DNA of 13,512 bases, taken from assembly GCA_016936695.1 (NCBI GenBank), contig JAFGXK010000048.1:1-13512 (forward strand), in the 5' to 3' direction. The stretch comes from Bacteroidales bacterium. Its GTDB lineage: Bacteria > Bacteroidota > Bacteroidia > Bacteroidales > VadinHA17. Made by a program: the position numbers and the translations under genes. Positions within the stretch are counted from its first letter, which is position 1. Every line of letters starts with the position of its first letter. A model generated the notes under the pieces. That model worked only from the letters and a program-made list of their open reading frames with translations, was not told where the DNA came from and did not search any database. This document shows positions 6,460-12,934 of the stretch, one piece after another.

Positions 6460-7080
6460 AATAAACAGAATAATAATCAGGAAGCCTGTGAGGTAGCCCG
6501 TCCAGACCTGTAAAGGATCGTGGGCATTCAGTTTCAGCCTTGCCGCGAGGATGAACCCGCTTGCCGCCAGCACCGCAAAAAGGTACCACGGGATAGGTGT
6601 GTACATCTTGACCCATAGAGAGAAAACCGTTGCGGTGAGCGCTCCTGCCCCGGCAGCATGTATCGAGATTTTCCACCAGAAGTTGATCATCGACACCACG
6701 ATCGACAGCACCGCCGTGGCAAAGATGAATGACTTGAGAAAGAACGGGATCTGATACCTGAGGACTATGAATGAGGTAGTGAAATACAGCATTGAGGCTG
6801 TCAGCATGGGAATAATACGTTCCCTTCTGTCCTCGAGGTGGTATGAAGTGATGAAGTTCCTCATCCTTAAAAAAGGAAGCAGCAAAAGCGGAATAAGAAC
6901 ATTGTTTACAAGCACCACAAGCAGGAGGACTCTTTTGGCTGAAGGAGGAAGGTATTTCAGGAATGTAGGAGCCGACATAAGAATTACCAGTCCGTACAAC
7001 GGCATGAATAACGGGTGGAAGATGAATGAAAGGATTCTTGCCAGCCTGTCGGTTAAAGTGATATTGTCGTCGTTATTCAT
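6448..7080 (-). CDS. Polytopic membrane protein with PAP2-like phosphatase half
   Basis: This 210-residue integral membrane protein has about six hydrophobic segments (near 16-40, 50-70, 93-109, 112-133, 140-180 and 193-210). Seen: KISIHAAGAG at 137-146, which resembles the PSGH motif of type 2 phosphatidic acid phosphatases, and R181-x5-H187 followed by a WTGY segment, which resembles their SRxxxxxHxxxD motif. The first PAP2 motif (KxxxxxxRP) is not obvious, so catalysis is uncertain. It may act on a lipid phosphate or undecaprenyl pyrophosphate, or be a non-catalytic relative. It begins 17 bases after rpoN and is the last gene of the asnS-rpoN operon. Its stop codon lies inside the convergent glycosyltransferase gene. 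Confidence 0.7.
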   Translation of the reverse strand: MNNDDNITLTDRLARILSFIFHPLFMPLYGLVILMSAPTFLKYLPPSAKRVLLLVVLVNNVLIPLLLLPFLRMRNFITSYHLEDRRERIIPMLTASMLYFTTSFIVLRYQIPFFLKSFIFATAVLSIVVSMINFWWKISIHAAGAGALTATVFSLWVKMYTPIPWYLFAVLAASGFILAARLKLNAHDPLQVWTGYLTGFLIIILFILLI

Positions 7081-7097
7081 CCGCGGTCTGGAGTAAT

Positions 7098-8558
7098 TCA
7101 GATTTCCCTTCTTAGCCTGGCAACAGGTATATTGAGCTGTTCACGATATTTTGCGACGGTTCTCCGGGCTATCTGATATCCCTTTTCCTGCAATATCTCG
7201 GTAAGCCTTTCATCGGTAAGAGGTCTTCTTTTCTGCTCATTCTCGATGCAGTCCTGCAGAATTCTCTTGATCTCCCTTGTCGACACCTCTTCACCGCTGT
7301 CGGTCTGGAGCCCTTCCGAAAAGAAATATTTCAGAGGCATAATACCGAAATGTGTCTGGATATATTTGCTGTTGGCAACCCTCGACACTGTTGAAATGTC
7401 AAGTCCGGTCATCTCGGCAACATCCTTCAGGATCATCGGCTTGAGTCTTGTTTCATCGCCGTGGATGAAATACTCCTCCTGGTATTTAAGGATGGCGTTC
7501 ATGGTGAGCAACAGTGTATTCTGTCTTTGCCTTATGGCATCAATAAACCAGCGGGCAGAGTCGATTTTCTGTTTCACGAACATAACCGCCTCCTTCATCT
7601 CTTTTTTTTGTCCCTTGTCCCTTACGTAAGACTGGAGCATCTCGTTATAGGAAGAATTAAGCCGCAATTCGGGGAGGTTCCTTGAATTAAGGTGGAGGTC
7701 GAAACCTTCCTCCGTATGCTCGAGAATGAAGTCGGGAATGATTGGCTGTGACGATCTGTTGAAGGAATCGCTGTAAAGGCTTCCCGGTTTGGGATTAAGC
7801 TTCAGAATCTCATCAATGGCAGCCTTGAGCTGTGTTTCGGTGATCCCCATTTTTGAAGTTATCTTGTCGTAGTGTCTTTTGCTGAACTCCTCAAAATACA
7901 AATCGATCAGGGTGTAGGCTGTCTTCAGTGAAGGCTGGGTCCGGTCCTTAATGGCAAGCTGGATCAGCAGGCACTCCCTCAGGGTTCTTGCTCCAACGCC
8001 AGGGGGATCAAGATCCTGGATAATCTCAAGGACCTCTTCCAGTTCCTTTTCAGTTGTGGTAACATTCTGAAGAAAAGCAAGGTCGTCGACGATGTTTACA
8101 AGTTCGCGCCGCAGGTATCCGTCTTCGTCGATATTTCCCAGGATATACTCACCCAGGATGTTCTGTTTCTCAGTAAGGTCCCTGAGTCTGAGCTGAGCTT
8201 CGAGGTGTTCCTGGAAAGTTGACCCGACCGAGAACGGGATCTCGTTTCTTTTTTCGTCTTCCTTGCTGTAGTTGTTAGTCTGCAGTCGGTACTCGGGGAT
8301 TTCGTCTTCCTGTATATAGTCGTCGATTGTGAATTCTTCCTGGTCCTTGTCGTTATCCTCATACTGATCTTCTTCAGCCTCCAGCGGGGAGACGTCATCA
8401 TCTTCTTCTGAGCCTTCTTCGAGGGCAGGATTCTCCTCCAGTTCCTTCTTGATCCTCTGTTCGATCTGAAGAGTGGGAATCTCCAGCAGCTTGATCATCT
8501 GGATCTGCTGCGGAGAGAGTTTCTGGAGAAGCTTCTGCTGTAATTTCTGCTTTAGCAT
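7098..8558 (-). CDS. rpoN: RNA polymerase sigma-54 factor
   Basis: This 486-residue protein is complete sigma-54, which directs RNA polymerase to -24/-12 promoters and needs AAA+ enhancer-binding activators. Seen in order: the glutamine- and leucine-rich activator-interacting region LKQKLQQKLLQKLSPQQIQMIKLLEIPTLQIEQRI (2-36), an acidic linker (about 46-105), the core-binding domain (about 115-300), a helix-turn-helix (about 377-398, KDVAEMTGLDISTVSRVANS), and the RpoN box ARRTVAKYRE at 464-473, which is perfect. The ATG is at 8558, 35 bases after the asnS stop, with no clear promoter in between, so it is probably co-transcribed with asnS. No sigma-54 activator and no convincing TGGCAC-N5-TTGCA promoter is found in the window. 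Confidence 0.97.
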   Translation of the reverse strand: MLKQKLQQKLLQKLSPQQIQMIKLLEIPTLQIEQRIKKELEENPALEEGSEEDDDVSPLEAEEDQYEDNDKDQEEFTIDDYIQEDEIPEYRLQTNNYSKEDEKRNEIPFSVGSTFQEHLEAQLRLRDLTEKQNILGEYILGNIDEDGYLRRELVNIVDDLAFLQNVTTTEKELEEVLEIIQDLDPPGVGARTLRECLLIQLAIKDRTQPSLKTAYTLIDLYFEEFSKRHYDKITSKMGITETQLKAAIDEILKLNPKPGSLYSDSFNRSSQPIIPDFILEHTEEGFDLHLNSRNLPELRLNSSYNEMLQSYVRDKGQKKEMKEAVMFVKQKIDSARWFIDAIRQRQNTLLLTMNAILKYQEEYFIHGDETRLKPMILKDVAEMTGLDISTVSRVANSKYIQTHFGIMPLKYFFSEGLQTDSGEEVSTREIKRILQDCIENEQKRRPLTDERLTEILQEKGYQIARRTVAKYREQLNIPVARLRREI

Positions 8559-8593
8559 GCCTGTCAGCTGATGTTTACCGGTAGCTTATAGAG

Positions 8594-10000
8594 TTAAAAT
8601 TCCGCATTCCTGGGTGTTCTTGGAAACGGAATTACGTCCCTTATATTTGACATACCTGTCATAAATAGTATCATCCTCTCGAATCCCAGTCCGAATCCGC
8701 TGTGAGGTGCCGTTCCGAATTTTCTTGTCTCGAGGTACCACCAGAGGTCCTTTTCGGGAAGTCCGAGTTCCCTTATCCTGCCGATCAGTCTTTCGTAATC
8801 CTCTTCTCTCTGCGAACCGCCGATTATCTCTCCTATTCCCGGGAAGAGTACATCCATTGCCTTGACCGTCTTTCCGTCGTCATTCTGCTTCATGTAGAAT
8901 GCCTTTATCTCCCTGGGATAATCGATAAGGATCACCGGTCTTTTGAAATGCTCCTCGACGAGGTATCTTTCGTGTTCTGCCTGCAGATCCCTTCCCCATC
9001 CCACAGGGAACTCCCATTTTTTTTCTGCGGAAGTAAGGATATCAACCGCCTCGGTGTATGTAAGTCTCACAAATTCGTTTGAAACAACAAAGTTAAGCCT
9101 TTCGAGCAGTCCCTTGTCAATCATGCTGTTCAGGAACTTCAGGTCATCGCTGCAATTGTCGAGCGCATACCTGATCAGGTATTTCAGGAAATCCTCCGCA
9201 AGGTCCATATTGTCCTTAAGATCGTAGAATGCCATTTCGGGCTCTATCATCCAGAATTCGGCCAGGTGCCTGGGGGTATTTGAATTCTCGGCCCTGAAAG
9301 TTGGTCCGAATGTGTATATTTCTCCGAGGGCAAGTGCTCCCAGTTCTCCCTCAAGCTGACCGGACACCGTAAGATTGGTTTGCTTCCCGAAGAAGTCCTG
9401 GGTGTAGTCAATCGCTCCCTCTTCATTCCGCGGGGGATTGCCGGGTTCAAGAGTTGTAACCTGGAACATTTCGCCGGCGCCTTCAGCATCGCTTCCGGTT
9501 ATTATCGGAGTATGAAGATAGAAGAAACCCTTATCATTGAAATACTTGTGAATGGCAAAGGCCATTGCATGTCTTATCCTGAACACGGCTCCGAAGGTGT
9601 TTGTCCTGAAGCGGAGATGAGCATGCTCCCTGAGAAATTCCATCGAATGGCCTTTTTTCTGAAGGGGATAGGTATCAGCATCACATTTTCCGTACACTTC
9701 GATTGCCGAGGCATTAATCTCCACACTCTGACCCTGTCCCTGCGATTCCACAAGCTCTCCTGTCACTGCTATGCATGCACCGGTTGTAATATCCCTGAGC
9801 CGGAGCTCATCGAACCTGGCCATATCGGCCACCACCTGGATGTTGTTAATCGTTGAACCGTCGTTAAGGGAAATGAATGAGATATTCTTATTTCCTCTCC
9901 GTGTCCTTACCCAGCCCTTTACCAGGACTTCTTTTCCGACCACAGGGTCTGAAAGAAGCTCCTTAACTTTTTTTCTTTCCATACCAGAAATAGATGTCAC
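8594..10000 (-). CDS. asnS: Asparaginyl-tRNA synthetase
   Basis: This 468-residue class IIb synthetase charges tRNA-Asn in the cytoplasm. Seen: an N-terminal OB-fold anticodon-binding domain (about 20-110, VLVKGWVRTRRGNKN), motif 2 with FRAE at 235-238 followed by HLAEFWMIEPE, and motif 3 GFGLGFER at 435-442. The ending FPRTPRNAEF matches AsnRS rather than AspRS. The ATG at 10000 gives a seven-residue extension, MTSISGM, before the usual MxRxKVxxLL start. The in-frame ATG at 9982 is a good alternative. The predicted transcription start near 10008 leaves only about 8 bases of leader for the first and about 26 for the second, which is more typical here. It leads the asnS-rpoN-PAP2-like operon. 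Confidence 0.97.
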   Translation of the reverse strand: MTSISGMERKKVKELLSDPVVGKEVLVKGWVRTRRGNKNISFISLNDGSTINNIQVVADMARFDELRLRDITTGACIAVTGELVESQGQGQSVEINASAIEVYGKCDADTYPLQKKGHSMEFLREHAHLRFRTNTFGAVFRIRHAMAFAIHKYFNDKGFFYLHTPIITGSDAEGAGEMFQVTTLEPGNPPRNEEGAIDYTQDFFGKQTNLTVSGQLEGELGALALGEIYTFGPTFRAENSNTPRHLAEFWMIEPEMAFYDLKDNMDLAEDFLKYLIRYALDNCSDDLKFLNSMIDKGLLERLNFVVSNEFVRLTYTEAVDILTSAEKKWEFPVGWGRDLQAEHERYLVEEHFKRPVILIDYPREIKAFYMKQNDDGKTVKAMDVLFPGIGEIIGGSQREEDYERLIGRIRELGLPEKDLWWYLETRKFGTAPHSGFGLGFERMILFMTGMSNIRDVIPFPRTPRNAEF

Positions 10001-10014
10001 AAAATTTTCCCCCG

Positions 10015-10022
10015 CAAAAGTA
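10015..10022 (-). promoter_or_regulatory. Promoter -7 element for asnS-rpoN operon
   Basis: The minus strand reads TACTTTTG, an exact match to TAnnTTTG, followed by CGGGGG. Transcription would start near 10008. No convincing -33 TTTG is present. The stretch from the -7 element into the leader closely resembles that of trpS at the other end of the window. The rest of the 217-base gap (10001-10217) holds only the Usp promoter and AT-rich sequence with no clear features. Confidence 0.55.
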
Positions 10023-10155
10023 ATAAAATGTTAACCTTAAACTCCCATGTCATAGTCAGAATTTTATCAAGTGACTTCCTGCTAATGAGATAATTTGCCT
10101 AAAATGATAATATTTCTGTACTAATTCAGTTTTATGATAGGCTGAAATCAGACGT

Positions 10156-10189
10156 TTTGCACATCCTTTCAGGAAAATGAATAACTTTG
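10156..10189 (+). promoter_or_regulatory. Promoter (-33 and -7) for the universal stress protein gene
   Basis: A -33 element TTTG (10156-10159) and a -7 element TAACTTTG (10182-10189) are separated by 22 bases, close to the 19-21 typical of Bacteroidota housekeeping promoters. Transcription should start near 10196, about 22 bases before the ATG. This is one of the two best promoter matches in the window. Confidence 0.7.
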
Positions 10190-10217
10190 AATATATAACA
10201 GTAAACCGATTGTCAAA

Positions 10218-11075
10218 ATGGAAGAGAAAAAGAAACTCGTAGTTGTGCCATGGGATTTTACAAAAGTTGCCGAATCAGCTTTGGCACATGCTGTCAAGAT
10301 AGGGCGCCAGGTGCGTGCTGACATCTGTCTTCTTCATGTGGTCGATCCCGGGATCAAGATGAGGGAAGAAGGAGAGAAAAAAAGTCTCCTGAAGCATGTT
10401 GCTGATGAGAATGCCGTGAAATACAACATTCCAATTTTATCGGAAGTGGTCAGGGGAAGCATTTTCTCGGCCATAACTGATTTTTCAAATGATGAAGACA
10501 GGAACACGAGCCTCGTTGTAATGGGAACCCATGGCATGAAAGGGATGCAGAAGCTAACCGGAAGCTGGGCTCTCAAGGTGATAGTTCACTCGAAGGTACC
10601 CTTCATCGTTGTTCAGGATCCCCCGGTTGACCAGAACAGGTATCACAACATCGTTTTCCCTGTCGATTTCAGGGTTGAGGATAAGGAAAAGATGGGAATG
10701 GCCATCTTCATGGGGAAATACTTCGATTCAAAGATCCATATTCTGAAGACCATGCCGTCGGACAAGGGGCTTGCTACCAAGGTAAACAAGAACCTGAATT
10801 TTGCCATCAAATATCTGATCCAGAACAATGTGGAATATGAGATCCATGAGACCAAGTCGGGTAAGATGGCACAGAAAACAATCGACTTTGCGAATAAGAT
10901 CAATGCCGACCTCATTCTCATAGTTACCACCAAGAGTCCGACATTTGCCGATTACATGCTCGGGGCATCAGAGCAGGAGATCATTGCCAACAGTTCGAGG
11001 ATCCCGGTTTGCTGTGTCAATCCGAAGGCATCATTTGCGAACACTTCGCAGTTTATGGGAGGCTGGCAGGCTTAG
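10218..11075 (+). CDS. Universal stress protein, two tandem Usp domains
   Basis: This 285-residue cytoplasmic protein is built from two UspA-type domains (about 5-135 and 142-270). Seen: domain 1 opens LVVVPWDFTKVAESALAHAVKIG with the conserved aspartate D13. It carries an ATP-loop-like GTHG-x8-GS (103-116) and ends in a VPFIVVQDP strand. Domain 2 opens NIVFPVDF with D150 but lacks a glycine-rich ATP loop: the matching place reads VTTKSPTFADYMLGAS (236-251). A pair of one nucleotide-binding and one degenerate domain is therefore likely. Usp proteins help cells survive starvation and other stresses, but the specific role here is unknown. It is a single-gene unit with its own promoter, and its 3' end overlaps the convergent symporter gene by 23 bases. 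Confidence 0.92.
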   Translation: MEEKKKLVVVPWDFTKVAESALAHAVKIGRQVRADICLLHVVDPGIKMREEGEKKSLLKHVADENAVKYNIPILSEVVRGSIFSAITDFSNDEDRNTSLVVMGTHGMKGMQKLTGSWALKVIVHSKVPFIVVQDPPVDQNRYHNIVFPVDFRVEDKEKMGMAIFMGKYFDSKIHILKTMPSDKGLATKVNKNLNFAIKYLIQNNVEYEIHETKSGKMAQKTIDFANKINADLILIVTTKSPTFADYMLGASEQEIIANSSRIPVCCVNPKASFANTSQFMGGWQA

Positions 11076-12726
11076 GAGCCGGTTTTACCAGAAAAGTTGC
11101 GAGCACTGCTGCAATCAGCGAGAAGAAAAAAGTCGTCAGACGCGCGGGGACTCCCTTGTGCATAAAGGCTGAGGAAACAACCTGCAGTCTGCCGTCGTTG
11201 CCGGAGAACCCGGCTTTTTCTTTTATAGCTGATTCAAATCGCGACAGGTTTACAAACCTTTCACCCTCAAGCACCAGCAGAGTCTGGCTTTCTTCCATTG
11301 CTATCACATCTCTGTCGATAAGAGTCTGCACCTTTTCCATGGTGATCCTGTAATTCTGTTCAAAGCCTCCGCTTATCCAGAAGATTGTGAAGAGCATTCC
11401 GGCCACAACGGTTATGATTGCGGCCCGTCCGTGGTATCTCTTCCAGAAGAGGGTAAGAAGCACCACAACCGAGAAGGTGCATCCGATTCCGGCCCAGACA
11501 TAGCTTACAATAGTAAAAATAAGGTCCGACGGTGATATATAGGAAAGGCCCAGGGCGACAACCGCCAGCAAAGCCGTTGTTATCCTGTGATGCCTGAGGG
11601 TAAAAACAGGAGCTTTTTCTTCATCACCCGTTTCCTTTTTCTTCATCACATTCTCAGTGAGTTCAGTAGCAGAAAGGATAAGAAGTGAATCGGCTGTCGA
11701 GACCATTGCAGCTATGGCGCCGGTGATCATTATTCCTGCAAGCACGGGATGGAACAGCTTCAGCATCACGCTTGGCATAACATATTCGGGATCGCTGAGT
11801 CCCGACGGCCCGAACATCGCAAGACCTATCCATCCTATCATCAGGGCTCCGGCATATGCGACGATTGTCCAGGCTATTCCTATGTTCCTGGCCTTTTTTG
11901 CCTGCCGGGCATCCCTTATCGACATGAACCTCACGCTCAGCTGCGGCTGGCCTCCAAGGTATCCGAAAAACCAGCTGAAGCCTCCTGCTATCAGCAGTCC
12001 GGCTCCAAATCCGCTTGCGGTTCCCCTGAGAGAAGCATAGCTGCTGCCTGCCTTCGAAAGGGCCTCACTTATTCCCGTGGCATAAAGCTCAGGATGGTCC
12101 GAAAGGTAGATCATACCTGCTATCGGTCCGGCAACAAGAATAATTATCATCAGTATCCCCTGAATAACATCGGTGTAAACGACGCTGCGGAATCCGCCGT
12201 ACACTGTGTATGGAACTATAATCGCAGCCGTTAGTATGGCGCCTTCCCAGGGTTTTATTCCAAACAGGGTGTGGAGAGTCTTTCCTCCACCGAGAAACTG
12301 AGCCCCGACATAGAAAAAGAAGAAGAACACTATCACCAGGCTTGAGATCATCCGCAGCATCCTGCCAGTTTCGCCGTGTCTGGCGGCAATGAATCCGGTG
12401 AAGGTGGTCACGTTGTATTTTTCCGCCTCATCGCGGAGTCGCCAGGCCAGAAAAGCCCATGCGGCAATTATCCCTGCAACGCATCCGGCGGCTGTCCATA
12501 TCTCAGTCAGTCCCATTGCATAAGCCGCTCCGGGGAGTCCCAGAAGCGCCCATGACGATTCGCCGGTAGCTCTTTCCGAAAGAGCTGCCACCCACCCGGG
12601 GAGTCTTCTTCCGGCTATGGCAAAATCCTGACCTGTCTTCACCTTTCTTCCCTGATACACTCCCCACAGGATAAGAAGGGATAAATAGCTGATCATGACG
12701 ATTATCAGAATGGTCTGGTTTCCCAT
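11053..12726 (-). CDS. Sodium:solute symporter (SSS family, PutP-like) with extra loop
   Basis: This 557-residue inner-membrane protein of the LeuT-fold SSS family takes up a solute together with sodium. Seen: a first membrane segment at about 5-24, then DFAIAGRRLPGWVAALSERATGESSWALLGLPGAAYAMGL (34-73), the classical PutP-type signature. MVSTADSLLILSATELTENV (341-360) contains S343 and T344, which match the sodium-binding S340/T341 of E. coli PutP. Between the segment ending near 453 and the last membrane helix (about 531-547) lies a charged, mostly helical stretch of about 75 residues where PutP has only a short loop. Substrate is unknown: proline, another amino acid or a sugar. The ATG lies about 16 bases after the predicted transcription start. 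The 3' end overlaps the Usp gene by 23 bases. Confidence 0.9.
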   Translation of the reverse strand: MGNQTILIIVMISYLSLLILWGVYQGRKVKTGQDFAIAGRRLPGWVAALSERATGESSWALLGLPGAAYAMGLTEIWTAAGCVAGIIAAWAFLAWRLRDEAEKYNVTTFTGFIAARHGETGRMLRMISSLVIVFFFFFYVGAQFLGGGKTLHTLFGIKPWEGAILTAAIIVPYTVYGGFRSVVYTDVIQGILMIIILVAGPIAGMIYLSDHPELYATGISEALSKAGSSYASLRGTASGFGAGLLIAGGFSWFFGYLGGQPQLSVRFMSIRDARQAKKARNIGIAWTIVAYAGALMIGWIGLAMFGPSGLSDPEYVMPSVMLKLFHPVLAGIMITGAIAAMVSTADSLLILSATELTENVMKKKETGDEEKAPVFTLRHHRITTALLAVVALGLSYISPSDLIFTIVSYVWAGIGCTFSVVVLLTLFWKRYHGRAAIITVVAGMLFTIFWISGGFEQNYRITMEKVQTLIDRDVIAMEESQTLLVLEGERFVNLSRFESAIKEKAGFSGNDGRLQVVSSAFMHKGVPARLTTFFFSLIAAVLATFLVKPAPKPASLP

Positions 12727-12748
12727 GATATCAGATTTAGAGGTTTAT

Positions 12749-12756
12749 CAAATTTA
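12749..12756 (-). promoter_or_regulatory. Promoter -7 element for the symporter gene
   Basis: The minus strand reads TAAATTTG, an exact TAnnTTTG match. A near -33 element TTTA (plus coordinates 12778-12781) lies upstream with a 21-base spacer. Transcription should start near 12742, about 16 bases before the ATG at 12726. Confidence 0.55.
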
Positions 12757-12835
12757 TAAATTTTTTCACGCCGCTCATAAAGCCATTGCTGCGCATCTTA
12801 TCGAAACTATGACTCCACCCCCGCCTTCAGGATTT

Positions 12836-12859
12836 CAGCCCCACACTTACGGGGGGCTG
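12836..12859. repeat. GC-rich inverted repeat between divergent promoters
   Basis: CAGCCCC (12836-12842) pairs perfectly with GGGGCTG (12853-12859) around a 10-base loop. It lies in the 208-base gap between the divergent symporter and gldA genes, about 15 bases upstream of the gldA -33 element. It is followed on the plus strand by an AT-rich run. It could be an operator or part of a terminator-like hairpin, but no gene ends here. The rest of the gap holds only the two promoters. Confidence 0.6.
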
Positions 12860-12874
12860 TAATAATGTTTTTAT

Positions 12875-12906
12875 TTTGTAAAACCCAACCCCATCCACTA
12901 TCTTCG
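12875..12906 (+). promoter_or_regulatory. Promoter (-33 and -7) for gldA
   Basis: A -33 element TTTG (12875-12878) and a -7 element TATCTTCG (12899-12906, one mismatch to TAnnTTTG) are separated by exactly 20 bases, the ideal Bacteroidota spacing. Transcription should start near 12913, about 22 bases before the ATG. Confidence 0.65.
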
Positions 12907-12934
12907 CATTTACAATATCATTCAATTACACTTA

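Noticed and set aside
8096..8401. Minus-strand Arg/Ser/Thr-rich frame of 101 codons inside rpoN
   Set aside because: It is a +1 frame shadow of the acidic linker of sigma-54; GA-rich codons for Glu/Asp read as Arg/Ser/Thr in another frame.
10001..10217. Sigma-54 (-24/-12) promoter or riboswitch in the asnS-usp gap
   Set aside because: No TGGCAC-N5-TTGCA match and no extended conserved stem structure was seen; only short chance inverted repeats of 4-5 bases occur.
11657..12234. Plus-strand frames of 127 and 161 codons opposite the symporter
   Set aside because: They are antisense to a well-supported SSS transporter and show no domain or promoter of their own.
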